A stretch of 64,000 bases of DNA, from positions 283,374 through 347,373 of the forward strand of contig JAJPGY010000023.1 in NCBI GenBank assembly GCA_021325555.1. The letters are read 5' to 3'. This document shows positions 40,566 to 49,045 of this stretch, piece by piece. The number at the start of each line of letters is the position of its first letter. The stretch's first letter is position 1. The translations under genes were made by a program, and so were the position numbers. The stretch comes from Pseudomonadota bacterium (GTDB taxonomy: Bacteria > Cyanobacteriota > Vampirovibrionia > Obscuribacterales > Obscuribacteraceae). A model generated the notes under the pieces. It did not search any database. It had not been told where the DNA came from and worked only from the letters and a program-made list of their open reading frames with translations.

Positions 40566-40970
40566 TTACTTCTCTTCCATGGTGATGTAGGACCATCTGC
40601 TGAACGGCTTTTTCCAGCCGGTTTTCAGCCCGTGCCAGGTGCCGTCGTAGACGCCGTAGGCGGTTCCGAGGACGAGGCCGGTCGATCCGCCAATCGGAGC
40701 GGCTGCTATCAGCTGTCCGGTGCCCTTCTCATCGCCGAACTTGCCGGCGACGTGTTGGGTGCCCTTCAGCATCCAGTGATAACCATCGTCAATGGGACCG
40801 CTTACCGTCCCGCAAACCAGGCCTGCTGTCAATGCGCCAGCCAGCCTGAAGGGGGCCTGCAAGCACCACATAACCGGCTTCGCTTCGTAGTCCAGCGCCA
40901 ACGAAGGACCGACGGAACTGGCCATGAGTGCAGCAGCACACATTACGCGACCTAGTGTTTTCTTGTTCAT
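40566..40970 (-). CDS. Gly-rich secreted paralog C of the four-gene array
   Basis: The 134-residue product has a signal peptide (VMCAAALMASSVGPSLA). The array core follows: QAPFRLAGALTAGLVCGTVS, HVAGKFGDEKGTGQLIAAAP, GLVLGTAYGVYDGTWHGLKT and the hallmark GWKKPFSRWS. Small residues alternate every four positions, giving a glycine-zipper-like helix pair that could insert in or line a membrane. It starts 62 bases after paralog B ends. Confidence 0.7.
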   Translation of the reverse strand: MNKKTLGRVMCAAALMASSVGPSLALDYEAKPVMWCLQAPFRLAGALTAGLVCGTVSGPIDDGYHWMLKGTQHVAGKFGDEKGTGQLIAAAPIGGSTGLVLGTAYGVYDGTWHGLKTGWKKPFSRWSYITMEEK

Positions 40971-41032
40971 GCTTCACCATCTTTCTAGTGACCGCCGGGC
41001 GTTTCGCTCAGTTGCCGGCGGCTACGTAGTAA

Positions 41033-41410
41033 TCACTCTTTTTCGACCACTATAAAGGACTCCGTGCTGAACGGCTTCTCCCAGCCGGTCTTCATGCCAT
41101 GGCCTGCCCCGCGGACTGCGCCGTAGGGAATGCCCCACAAGAACCCGGTAGGAACGCCGAGTACAGCACCCGCTACGTTCTGCTGGAACCCCTTGGAGTC
41201 GCCAAACTTATCGGCCAGATACTGGGTCGTTTTAAGCGGGCAACGCCACAAGGAGTAATAGAGAACTCCTTCCGGGGCGTCAAAGATCGTGGCGGTCACC
41301 GAACCGAGGAAACTTCCAACATCCCCGAGCACGCCATCAGCATAGGACGGGGCGGCCGTCCCGACCATGACCGCAAGGGCTGCTGTGAGCACTGACAACT
41401 TCTTTTTCAT
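41033..41410 (-). CDS. Gly-rich secreted paralog B of the four-gene array
   Basis: The protein (about 125 residues) starts at ATG 41410, although a GTG directly before it is in frame. It has a signal peptide (LSVLTAALAVMVGTAAPSYA), then APEGVLYYSLWRCPLKTTQY, LADKFGDSKGFQQNVAGAVL, FLWGIPYGAVRGAGHGMKTG and the box WEKPFSTES. It shares order and motifs with A and C. It begins 15 bases after paralog A ends, consistent with one transcript. Function unknown. Confidence 0.7.
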   Translation of the reverse strand: MKKKLSVLTAALAVMVGTAAPSYADGVLGDVGSFLGSVTATIFDAPEGVLYYSLWRCPLKTTQYLADKFGDSKGFQQNVAGAVLGVPTGFLWGIPYGAVRGAGHGMKTGWEKPFSTESFIVVEKE

Positions 41411-41425
41411 CACCTGTTATTACCT

Positions 41426-41815
41426 CTACTCTTCCTTGAATGTCCAGGCGTCCTTGGAGAACGGCTTTTGATAACCGGTCTTCAGGCCATGCCAGCCGCC
41501 GTCGAAGCAGCCGTATGCCGCACCACCGACGATACCGAACGGCCCGCCGAGCAACGCGCCGGCCCACTGCTGATAGGTGCCGTCTTCGTTACCCAGTTTT
41601 CCGGCAACCCATTTGGTCGCCTTGATGGCGCCCCTGGTACCATCCTTGACGGCACCTTCGGGAACACCGACTACCGTTCCCACGCCCGAGCCAGCGACTC
41701 TCACGGGGAAGAAACAGATCGATTGGAATGTGTCACCATCGGCAAACGAAGGCGCTACCATCGTGCCAACCAGGGCCGCAGCTAGTACGAAAGAGGACGC
41801 TAACTTCTTGTACAT
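41426..41815 (-). CDS. Gly-rich secreted paralog A of the four-gene array
   Basis: Starting at ATG 41815 (GGAG 6 bases upstream), the 129-residue protein has a signal peptide (LASSFVLAAALVGTMVAPSF). The Gly-rich core reads FFPVRVAGSGVGTVVGVPEG, WVAGKLGNEDGTYQQWAGAL, GIVGGAAYGCFDGGWHGLKT and the box GYQKPFSKDAW. It is the first gene of four consecutive related genes. The G-zipper spacing and the WHGxKTGxxKPFS box define the family. It is similar in style to the TIGR04073 family of exosortase-associated proteins, but I cannot confirm membership. Confidence 0.7.
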   Translation of the reverse strand: MYKKLASSFVLAAALVGTMVAPSFADGDTFQSICFFPVRVAGSGVGTVVGVPEGAVKDGTRGAIKATKWVAGKLGNEDGTYQQWAGALLGGPFGIVGGAAYGCFDGGWHGLKTGYQKPFSKDAWTFKEE

Positions 41816-42138
41816 GCAAATCTCCATCTCTTAGCAATCTTCTGACCAATCCTGGACCACGCCGGCCCTAAGACAAGACAATTTTACCTATTTTCTGTCG
41901 TAGGTCTATATTGGCCCTTGTCGACAAACGGGCGCCCGGAACGTCAAAGCCCCACGTAATCAGCGGTTCGCGTGATTTTGGCTCGTATAAAAAGATTTGT
42001 TTTTCGGACGCTCGATCTTTCCAAGAGCGCCTGGATATATCCCGAAGATATGATGCGGTGTCGCCGGAACGCCGCTTGAATACCGGGATTCACTTTCCAA
42101 GCGCCATCGCCGTTGCTAAGAGCACCACGCGCCGGGAG
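41816..42138. other. Intergenic region upstream of the four-gene array
   Basis: About 320 bases. The minus-strand word TAAAAT (about 41884) could be a -10 element for paralog A. Otherwise only weak AT-rich stretches are seen, with no gene or RNA. Confidence 0.25.
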
Positions 42139-43470
42139 CTAAACGTTGTTCGCTCCGACGTGTTCCGTGCGAACCCAGGTCGACGCCTGCGGTCTGAAGA
42201 GGATCTGCAGGAACGAGATAAAGATGCAGGGCAGCCAGTGAGCGAAGACGTACACGCATACCTCGCAACTGTGCGCCAATCTCACCGCCCACGGCATCGG
42301 CTTCCGATAATGTTGAATTGCCATGTAGAAGTTGAACAGGCTGACAAGAAAGACAGCCACCATGACAAGCACCAGCGAGCTGCCCTGGCCCGGACCGCCC
42401 AGCGAGAAATTAAGAAGATCGCTCACTCCCTCGAGCAGACAGATGGCCGGCACCACGAAGAAGGTGGCAAACGCCGCCGTGTCGATTCTCTCGACCAGGG
42501 ACAACCGCTTGGGAGAGTTGAGCGGGAAGATGTAGTCGAGATAGCGCCTGATGCTGCCTTCCGCCCAGCGCCGCCGCTGCCGGATCAACGCCTTCAAGGT
42601 GGTCACCGCCTCCTCCCAGACCTCAGCCTGGGATGCGAAGCGCACGTCCCAGTTGCGGATGAGCAGGCGCATCGTCAGATCCAGATCGTCGGTGATCGCG
42701 TTGTTGTTCCAGCCGCCCACATCAATGAGCGCGGCGCGCTTGATCAATTCGCCGTTGCCGCGCAGCTCGACCGCACCACCGATGGAGTCACGCCCCATCT
42801 GGAAATAAGTGTCCAGCGCGTACTCGGAAGCCTGCCAGTCCGGCAACAGTCCTTTTTGATGCTCGTAAATCTTCTTCTGCGCCTGCACCGCTCCCACGCC
42901 CTCCTGCGCCAGCAAGGGCAGGGTCAGGTTGAGGAAGTCGGGGGCAACGTAGGCGTCGGCGTCGAAGACAACAATGACCTCCCCCCTGGACAGCGGCAAA
43001 ACGTCGTTCAAGGCGGCCGATTTGCCGGGTCTGGACCCGGGAGCGCGCCGGAACACTCTCAGGCGCGGGTATTCGGCCTTGAGCGATTCCAGCACCTGCG
43101 GCATGTTGTCCGTGGAGTTGTCGTCGATCACCCACACGTAAAAGTTCGGGTAATCGATCTTGAAAAGGTTTCGCACGCAGCTCTCGATCACGCGCGCCTC
43201 GTCTTTGGCCGGGACGAAAATATCCACCCATGGCTGCCAGCGCTCACCGTCGAGGTGCGGGCTCTCGGCAGCCGGCAGCGCGGCCAGCCTCGCGGCCCGC
43301 TTGATGCAGATGCGCTGCGCGGCAAGCAGCCACAGGGAGTGCACTATCATCCCGGCCAGCACCGCGCCCATGAGCACAAGGATGGCCGGGCCGGTCACCA
43401 GGTAGTCTATGACCTTCAGGCCCAGCCAGACGCCCACGGTCATGGCTATCAAGAGTATTCTGTTCCGCAT
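42139..43470 (-). CDS. Processive family-2 glycosyltransferase (BcsA/hyaluronan-synthase-like)
   Basis: The 443-residue membrane GT2 has two N-terminal helices and a catalytic domain with VPAKDEARVI, DDNSTDNM (about residue 115), DADAYVAPDFL (about 168), TDDLDLTMRL (about 260) and QRRRWAEG (about 295), the Q/RxxRW motif of processive beta-glycosyltransferases. C-terminal helices follow (FATFFVVPAICLLEGV; LVMVAVFLVSLFNFYMAIQH). Such enzymes polymerise or transfer GlcNAc or glucose across the membrane. No PilZ domain is present. It is downstream of the GT28-like and MFS genes. Confidence 0.88.
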   Translation of the reverse strand: MRNRILLIAMTVGVWLGLKVIDYLVTGPAILVLMGAVLAGMIVHSLWLLAAQRICIKRAARLAALPAAESPHLDGERWQPWVDIFVPAKDEARVIESCVRNLFKIDYPNFYVWVIDDNSTDNMPQVLESLKAEYPRLRVFRRAPGSRPGKSAALNDVLPLSRGEVIVVFDADAYVAPDFLNLTLPLLAQEGVGAVQAQKKIYEHQKGLLPDWQASEYALDTYFQMGRDSIGGAVELRGNGELIKRAALIDVGGWNNNAITDDLDLTMRLLIRNWDVRFASQAEVWEEAVTTLKALIRQRRRWAEGSIRRYLDYIFPLNSPKRLSLVERIDTAAFATFFVVPAICLLEGVSDLLNFSLGGPGQGSSLVLVMVAVFLVSLFNFYMAIQHYRKPMPWAVRLAHSCEVCVYVFAHWLPCIFISFLQILFRPQASTWVRTEHVGANNV

Positions 43471-43508
43471 CGGTCTCCAGAGCTCCGTCCATCCCCACCC
43501 TTATTTAG

Positions 43509-43536
43509 ATTATAGGTCTGCCGGGCACCCCGGTAG
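43509..43536 (-). promoter_or_regulatory. Possible promoter and hairpin before the GT2 gene
   Basis: A perfect TATAAT on the minus strand (plus 43509-43514) lies 38 bases before the GT2 start. No good -35 is seen. A 7-8 bp hairpin CTGCCGGG/CCCGGTAG (one G-T pair) occupies plus 43518-43536 just upstream of it and could end transcription from the GT28-like gene. Together they suggest GT2 has its own promoter. Confidence 0.35.
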
Positions 43537-43604
43537 TCCGAATGTACACCAGATCTAATGTCACCCCCGTTTTCCTGCCCGGCCGGCAGCCGTGCCCCGG
43601 CGCC

Positions 43605-44876
43605 TCAATAGGCCATAATCCTCATCGCATAGTCAGCAGCCAGCTCGGCCACCTGGCGCGGGCCGTCGAGCTCGGCCGCCAGCCTGGAGAGCCGCAACGC
43701 CTTGAGCTCGTAGCTTCTCGTCTTGAGATGGTGCTGGATGCGATTGGCCAGCGCCGGCCCCGACAGCTCCGGATAGGCGAGCTGGCTGGCCACGTTAAGC
43801 TCGACCATGCGGGAGGCGTTGCTCTCCTGCTCGATCTGCTTGAAATCCGGCACCAGGATGGCTTGCTTGCCCAGGCTCAGCAGCTCCATGGCCGTGGAGT
43901 GCCCGGCCTGCGTGACGACAAGGTCCGCTGATTTGTAGTAGCGTTCCGGGTGGTCGGTAAACTCCATAAGCCGGAGATTAGGCGGCACGGCGCCCGCCGA
44001 AAAGCTCGAGAAGATGTCAAACATGACGTGGGGCAGCCGGTGGGCAGCCTCGATCATGGCCTGGAAAAGCGGCAGCCTGTACTGGTGACCGCCCAGGGTG
44101 CCGACCACATAGGGGCGCTCGCTCGGTCTCGGGAAGGGAACCACGCTGTCGGCGCGCCAGGCGGTCATCGGACCGACCATCCTCTGCATCTTCATTACCT
44201 GCGAGCGGCGGCTCAGGATCGGCAGGCAGACCGTGTCCGGCGGCGGGAAATCGGGGATTATGATCTCGTCAGCCTCCCTGAAAAGGGCCTTCACAACCAT
44301 CTCTATGCCCGGCTCCACGGCTCCCCCGAGGATGGCGTCGATCGCCTTGGACCCTTCCGGGCGCGTGCCGGGGCTGAACCTGCCGCCGTGCCGGTCGCCG
44401 GCGCGGGCCCGGTTGCGGCGCTGGAAAAATTGATCGAACTGGGTCTGATTGGTCATGAACAGGCACGGCAAGCCGAGCTTCGCTGCGGCAAAAACCGCCG
44501 CCGCCCGGCAGTCGGACAGCACACAGGTGATGCCGAACTCCTTCATGATCCGCGCCTCCTCCCGGATCTTCTTGTTCATCACCAGCGGCAGGGAGGAGTT
44601 CTTGAGAATGGTCTTGGACAGCTCGAACGACCCGTCCTCGCCGAAAAACTTCACCTCCGGGCCGAGTTCCACGGTGGCGTAGCCGGCCCGGGCCAGCCTG
44701 TCCAGCACGTAGCCGTAGCTGCCGAAAAGGACGCACTCCGGATCCAGGTGGCGGGCCACGGAAAGCGCCCGGCTGGAGTGGCCGTAACCTTCGCCGTTGA
44801 CGGATATATAGATTCGATAAGGCAAACGGCCTGCCCGTCGGCTGGGCGCTTTACTTCCGGTTAGAACGTTCACCAT
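43605..44876 (-). CDS. GT-B glycosyltransferase, MurG/GT28-like
   Basis: The 423-residue protein opens with YRIYISVNGEGYGHSSRALS, a Gly-rich loop typical of the GT-B N-domain, and has a C-domain with VVTQAGHSTAMELLSLGKQA and IEQESNASRMVELNVAS. These are the MurG/MGT-type nucleotide-sugar-binding signatures. The middle region (DEIIIPDFPPPDTVCLPILS) resembles predicted glycolipid transferases. No substrate can be assigned. It is 9 bases downstream of the MFS gene and 134 bases upstream of GT2. Confidence 0.8.
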   Translation of the reverse strand: MVNVLTGSKAPSRRAGRLPYRIYISVNGEGYGHSSRALSVARHLDPECVLFGSYGYVLDRLARAGYATVELGPEVKFFGEDGSFELSKTILKNSSLPLVMNKKIREEARIMKEFGITCVLSDCRAAAVFAAAKLGLPCLFMTNQTQFDQFFQRRNRARAGDRHGGRFSPGTRPEGSKAIDAILGGAVEPGIEMVVKALFREADEIIIPDFPPPDTVCLPILSRRSQVMKMQRMVGPMTAWRADSVVPFPRPSERPYVVGTLGGHQYRLPLFQAMIEAAHRLPHVMFDIFSSFSAGAVPPNLRLMEFTDHPERYYKSADLVVTQAGHSTAMELLSLGKQAILVPDFKQIEQESNASRMVELNVASQLAYPELSGPALANRIQHHLKTRSYELKALRLSRLAAELDGPRQVAELAADYAMRIMAY

Positions 44877-44885
44877 GCGTGGCTT

Positions 44886-46253
44886 CTAGTTGCTGACAGC
44901 AGGGCCTATCGGTCGTCTTAACGACCGGAGTAGATGATACCCCCCGATGGTCAAAGTTGGCACACCGATCAGCATGAGCGTGGTCGATACGCCGCCGGGC
45001 AGGTTGTCGGCCGACAGCCCGGCCAGGATGACCGGGATGGTCGAGGCTGCCGACATGGCCGTGTTCTGGGCGGCGAAAACCTTCCCCCGCAGATCCTCCG
45101 GCACGGCAGCCTGCAGGGCGGCCTGCGTCGGCACGGCAACCATAGCACAAGAGGCACCGACGCACATGGCCAGAAGTAAAGGAACGGACATGGCCGCCCC
45201 CTGCCAGGAGAAGTGCTGGATGCCCACGGCCGGCAGCAGCAGCGTCGAAATAAAGTTCAGCGTTCCCAGCAGCACCATGAAAAGACCGAGCCCGCTGAAG
45301 CCGGCGTAAGCCAGCACCGAGGGCCGCAGGCGCTGACCGTAGTGACCGACCCAGAAATTCCCCGCGCCCATCCCCAGCCCCGCCGCCGCCACTATGTATC
45401 CGAACTGGAAAGGCTGGATATGCAGTACCTGCTGCGACAGCCCGACGGCGATGATGTTGAGCGTGATGATCATGCTGAACAGCACCGTGATCTTAAGGAT
45501 CGCCCTGAACACCTGCGGGTTGCTGGAGATGTACTCGAGCCCGAAGCGCAGCTCCTCCCACCATGGCTCCCGGCGGCTGGCGCTGGGCCTGTTGTCTGGC
45601 AGAAAGCTGAGCAGAACGGCCGCCAGCAGGAAGGAGCCGGCCACCGCCCAGTGGGCCCGGCCGAGGCCGAAGCGGGAGACGATCGGCTCGCCGGCGGCAA
45701 AGCCGAAGCCCAGGGCCAGCATCATGGTCGTGAAGAACAGCGAGTTGGCGCAATAGAGGTCCGACTTGCTCACCAGCCTGGGGATTGCCGATGTCTCGGC
45801 CGGCCCGAAGAACTGGGCGCCGATCGACAGCAAAAAGGCCAGGGCGAAGGCCAGGATGGGCGATCTGGTGACCCAGGGCAGAGAAACCAGGGAGACGAAA
45901 AAGGCCCGCGCCAGGTTGGAGCCGGCAAGCACAGCCCGATTAGGCCAGCGGTCCACAAAAACCCCTGCCACCGGGCTCAACACCACGGCCGGAATGGTGA
46001 ACGACACGTAAAGCCAGCTTGTCATCTCGGCCGCGCCGAGTTCGCTGGTCGCCCCGCCTGCCTGCTGCTGCGCCGTGAGAATGGCGACGAAGAGCACGAA
46101 GACCGCCCGGTCGGCAAGCTGGGAGAAGACCTGGGCCACCCAGAGAAACATGAAATTGCGGTTCCGGAAGAGCGCACCGTAGCCGGACCTCATTTCACCG
46201 CGGTGGTCGAGTGCAGGGTCTTCGATGCGCAAGTTCACGTTTCCGTTTACCAT
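44886..46253 (-). CDS. Major facilitator superfamily transporter (MFS_3-like)
   Basis: The 455-residue protein has about 12 hydrophobic helices (FMFLWVAQVFSQLADRAVFV; TSWLYVSFTIPAVVLSPVAG; IGAQFFGPAETSAIPRLVSK). The loop motif AGVFVDRWPNRAVLAGSNLA marks MFS_3 exporters. The start at 46253 lacks a clear ribosome-binding site, and an in-frame ATG at about 46193 is an alternative. It sits between lpxA and a glycosyltransferase, so it may move a lipid or sugar precursor. The substrate is unknown. Confidence 0.85.
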   Translation of the reverse strand: MVNGNVNLRIEDPALDHRGEMRSGYGALFRNRNFMFLWVAQVFSQLADRAVFVLFVAILTAQQQAGGATSELGAAEMTSWLYVSFTIPAVVLSPVAGVFVDRWPNRAVLAGSNLARAFFVSLVSLPWVTRSPILAFALAFLLSIGAQFFGPAETSAIPRLVSKSDLYCANSLFFTTMMLALGFGFAAGEPIVSRFGLGRAHWAVAGSFLLAAVLLSFLPDNRPSASRREPWWEELRFGLEYISSNPQVFRAILKITVLFSMIITLNIIAVGLSQQVLHIQPFQFGYIVAAAGLGMGAGNFWVGHYGQRLRPSVLAYAGFSGLGLFMVLLGTLNFISTLLLPAVGIQHFSWQGAAMSVPLLLAMCVGASCAMVAVPTQAALQAAVPEDLRGKVFAAQNTAMSAASTIPVILAGLSADNLPGGVSTTLMLIGVPTLTIGGYHLLRSLRRPIGPAVSN

Positions 46254-46321
46254 GGGATGCCGGCCGCTCAGGCCGCTGGAGCAGCAGGTGGGCGGCTCAC
46301 GGCGACCCGACGGTCCTGTTT

Positions 46322-47137
46322 CTAAACATCGACGGGCGCTTCATCCATCATCTCTTCGGTCGCCATTTCATCACCGATTACGCCGCGCTTGCTCGATTTT
46401 ATAAAGTCGGTGATCTCCTTAATCTCCGCAAACGGCTCTATCTGCTCCTCAACGACAGGCAGAGCCTGCGACAGGTTCATCCCCGAGCGATAGAGCAGGC
46501 GGTAGGCCTCCTTGATCGCCGCCCGCACCTTCGGGCCCAGACCCCTGCGTTTCAGCCCGATGGCGTTGACCCCGCGCACCGTGGCCGGCCTGCCGTCGCA
46601 CATGGAGAAGGGCGGCAGGTCCTTGCGCGTGCCGGTCAGCCCGCTCACCATGCAGAGGCGGCCGACGCGCACGTGCTGGTGGAAGATGCACATTCCCGAG
46701 GTTACGACGTTGTCGTCCATGGTCACATAGCCGGCCATCATCGTGCTGTTGGCCAGGATGGCGCCTGCGCCCACCTTGCAGTTGTGGGCGATGTGGACGT
46801 AGTTCATCAAGAAGCAGTCGGAGCCGACCTCCGTGAAACCCTCACGGGTGGCCCTGTGTATGGTCACGTACTCGCGGATCACCGTCCGGTCGCCGATGAT
46901 AACGCCGGTCGGCTCCCCTTTGTAGCTGAGGTCCTGCGGCTCGAGCCCGATCGCCGCACCGGCAAAGATCCGGCAGTCACTGCCGATGGTGGTCATCCCA
47001 TCGATCACCACGTGCGGGCCGACTCTGGTGCCGGCGCCGATCCTCACGTCGGGGCCGATCACCGCGAAGGGGCCTATCTCGGCCGAGTCATCGATCCGGG
47101 CGCCATCGTGGATGATGGCAGTCTTGTGTATTCCCAT
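46322..47137 (-). CDS. lpxA: Acyl-[ACP]--UDP-N-acetylglucosamine O-acyltransferase LpxA
   Basis: The left-handed beta helix hexapeptides run through AIIHDGARIDDSAEIGPFAV and GAGTRVGPHVVIDGMTTIGS. The catalytic His is in YVHIAHNCKVGAGA (H118 counted from ATG 47137), then GMCIFHQHVRVGRLCMVSGL and the C-terminal helices with VNAIGLKRRG. LpxA performs the first committed step of lipid A synthesis. The C-terminal extension (KSSKRGVIGDEMATEEMMDE) is acidic and unlike E. coli. ATG 47137 has GGTGGAG upstream and is chosen over the in-frame GTG at 47146. Located 24 bases after fabZ. Confidence 0.95.
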   Translation of the reverse strand: MGIHKTAIIHDGARIDDSAEIGPFAVIGPDVRIGAGTRVGPHVVIDGMTTIGSDCRIFAGAAIGLEPQDLSYKGEPTGVIIGDRTVIREYVTIHRATREGFTEVGSDCFLMNYVHIAHNCKVGAGAILANSTMMAGYVTMDDNVVTSGMCIFHQHVRVGRLCMVSGLTGTRKDLPPFSMCDGRPATVRGVNAIGLKRRGLGPKVRAAIKEAYRLLYRSGMNLSQALPVVEEQIEPFAEIKEITDFIKSSKRGVIGDEMATEEMMDEAPVDV

Positions 47138-47161
47138 TTGCTCCACCTGAGCCGCTTTCGC

Positions 47162-47641
47162 TCACCGCGCCACCGCCACGCTGTCCTTCTCTTCCGTCCG
47201 CTTGACCAGGGCGAAGGCGATCTCTCCTTCGGCGGCAACCTTGTCCCCCACCCTGGCCACCCCCCTCATGCGCCCGAGCGGGCCTTTCATTTTTATCAGC
47301 TCCACCTCCATGTCCAGCCTGTCGCCGGGGGCGACCATCGTGCGGAACTTGAAGTTTTCGATGCCGGTGAAGACACCCAGCGAGCCGCGGAACTCCTCCT
47401 TCGACAACATGGCGATGCAGCCGAGCTGGGCCAGCGCCTCGACCATGAGCACGCCGGGCATGATCGGCTTGAACGGGAAGTGCCCTTCGAAGAACTGCTC
47501 GTTGGAGGTCAGGTTCTTGTAGCCCCGGGCCCTTTGTCCCGGCTCGATATGGGTCACGCGATCCACGAGCAGGAAGGGATACCGGTGGGGAAGCAGCTCC
47601 TTGATCTGCATCGCATCAAGCCCATCGATGGTTGCGGTCAT
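47162..47641 (-). CDS. fabZ: 3-hydroxyacyl-[ACP] dehydratase FabZ
   Basis: Starting at ATG 47641, the 159-residue hotdog-fold protein has the catalytic His motif ELLPHRYPFLLVDRV, then NEQFFEGHFPFKPIMPGVLM and the catalytic Glu in VEALAQLGCIAML. FabZ dehydrates 3-hydroxyacyl-ACP in fatty acid synthesis. The fabZ-lpxA order matches classic envelope gene clusters, although lpxC and lpxD are absent nearby. The in-frame extension to 47686 is less likely because AGAGG precedes ATG 47641. Confidence 0.95.
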   Translation of the reverse strand: MTATIDGLDAMQIKELLPHRYPFLLVDRVTHIEPGQRARGYKNLTSNEQFFEGHFPFKPIMPGVLMVEALAQLGCIAMLSKEEFRGSLGVFTGIENFKFRTMVAPGDRLDMEVELIKMKGPLGRMRGVARVGDKVAAEGEIAFALVKRTEEKDSVAVAR

Positions 47642-47830
47642 GCGTTCTAACCTCTTGTGAAAATCCACCCGTATAGCAGGCGGCACATGCTGCCGCCCTC
47701 GCTCGACGGCGGCGCCGGAGCAAGATCGCTAAGTATATCGCTTTTGAAGAGGTTATTGTGGTTTGCAGCTTTTCAGCGGGCCAGCCTAAATTCTCGCTTA
47801 GAATGGCACCGTTAACCAGGAGGATCGCAC

Positions 47831-48940
47831 TTGAGCGACAGCAAAGCCAACGGCGTAAGCAGGCGAACATTTCTTATCGGCATGGCGGGGCTGGCCTGCG
47901 TGAAACTGCCCCTGCCGGCGAGGGCGGCGACCACCTCCTTCGAGCCGTTCTCCTTTGCAGTCGTCTCGGACATCCATCTGACAACGGACCGGGCGGACTC
48001 GTTCATCCTCTTTCGCGAAACGCAGCTCTTCCTGCAGGACGTGGTGCGGCAGCTCAACGACGAGAAGCCGGACTTCGTCCTTTTCGCCGGCGATCAGGTG
48101 GAGCTGCTTGGCAAGGACCAGAGCAACTGGCAGCTCTTCCTCGACGTCGCCCAGGGGCTTGATGCGCCCTGGTCTTTCCTGCTTGGCGAGCACGATATAA
48201 CCGACGAGCTGCCGGTGGACAAGGTAAAGACCTTCACCGCCGACTGGAAAGGGCGCGGCATCGACACCGACCGTCCTTATTGGTCTCAAAACCCGCTGCC
48301 CGGCGTGCATATCGTCGGTCTCGATACGAGCCGGCCCAACTCCAACTCCGGCGAGATGAGCTTTCGGCAGCTGGCCTGGCTGAAGCAGGATCTGGCGGAC
48401 AACAAGACGAAGATCACGATCGTATTCAGCCACCACCCGCTGCTGCCGCCGCCGCCCTACGACGGCGGCCCGCCCTGGGACGACTACATCCTGCCCCAGG
48501 GCCCGGCCGTGCGCGAGGTTTTGGGAGCGAACCCGCAGGTGGCGCTGGCCGTGAGCGGGCATGTTTACGTAAGCAAGGTCCAGCGCGAAAAGGATATCTG
48601 GTACGTCTCCTGTCCGGCCCTCGCCGTCTACCCGTGCGGATTCCGCATCTTCCGCGTCACGCCCGATGGGATCACGGTCGCATCGCGCCAGATCTCCTTT
48701 CCGGCGCTCGTGAAAAAGGCCCGCAAGGCCCTTGCCGAGTCATCGCTGGCCTTCCAGTACGACCGGGGGCGACCGGAGGGCTTTGTCGATCTGGCCGAAG
48801 GCGGCCGCCTTGACAACGACGCCCTGATGCCGCTGGCCGCCGGCAAAGAGGCGCGCGAGCTGCCGCGCGCCAGGCCGAAGAAGCAGAAAAAAGCCAGGGG
48901 AACGAAGGGCAAGAAAGTTCCCCTGGAGAAGAAAACATAG
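47831..48940 (+). CDS. Tat-exported metallophosphoesterase
   Basis: The 369-residue protein starts at TTG (47831) after a strong AGGAGG site, with the Tat signal NGVSRRTFLIGMAGLACVKL. The calcineurin-like phosphoesterase domain carries VVSDIHLTTDRAD, FVLFAGDQVEL, a GEHD motif in place of the usual GNHD, FSHHPLLP and SGHVYVSK, the metal ligands of the family. The C-terminus is Lys/Arg-rich with KKQKKARGTKGKKV, a basic tail that could contact the membrane. Substrate unknown. It lies 105 bases before the kynurenine operon. Confidence 0.85.
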   Translation: MSDSKANGVSRRTFLIGMAGLACVKLPLPARAATTSFEPFSFAVVSDIHLTTDRADSFILFRETQLFLQDVVRQLNDEKPDFVLFAGDQVELLGKDQSNWQLFLDVAQGLDAPWSFLLGEHDITDELPVDKVKTFTADWKGRGIDTDRPYWSQNPLPGVHIVGLDTSRPNSNSGEMSFRQLAWLKQDLADNKTKITIVFSHHPLLPPPPYDGGPPWDDYILPQGPAVREVLGANPQVALAVSGHVYVSKVQREKDIWYVSCPALAVYPCGFRIFRVTPDGITVASRQISFPALVKKARKALAESSLAFQYDRGRPEGFVDLAEGGRLDNDALMPLAAGKEARELPRARPKKQKKARGTKGKKVPLEKKT

Positions 48941-49045
48941 CCGCCGGAGGCCGGACTACCCAATAATTAGATATTCTTTCTTGGGTCACAGCGGACCGAT
49001 GGCGGATACTATGCCTGTCAAAGGTCTTTACGCCCGGGCTGAGCC

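Noticed and set aside
41911..43515. 534-codon plus-strand open frame
   Set aside because: It is antisense to the GT2 gene, which has all catalytic motifs. The frame has no domain and no good ribosome-binding site.
45213..46325. 370-codon plus-strand open frame
   Set aside because: It is antisense to the MFS transporter, is highly charged and Gln/Arg-rich, and has no domain.
46211..47650. 479-codon plus-strand open frame
   Set aside because: It is antisense to fabZ and lpxA, both clear on the minus strand.
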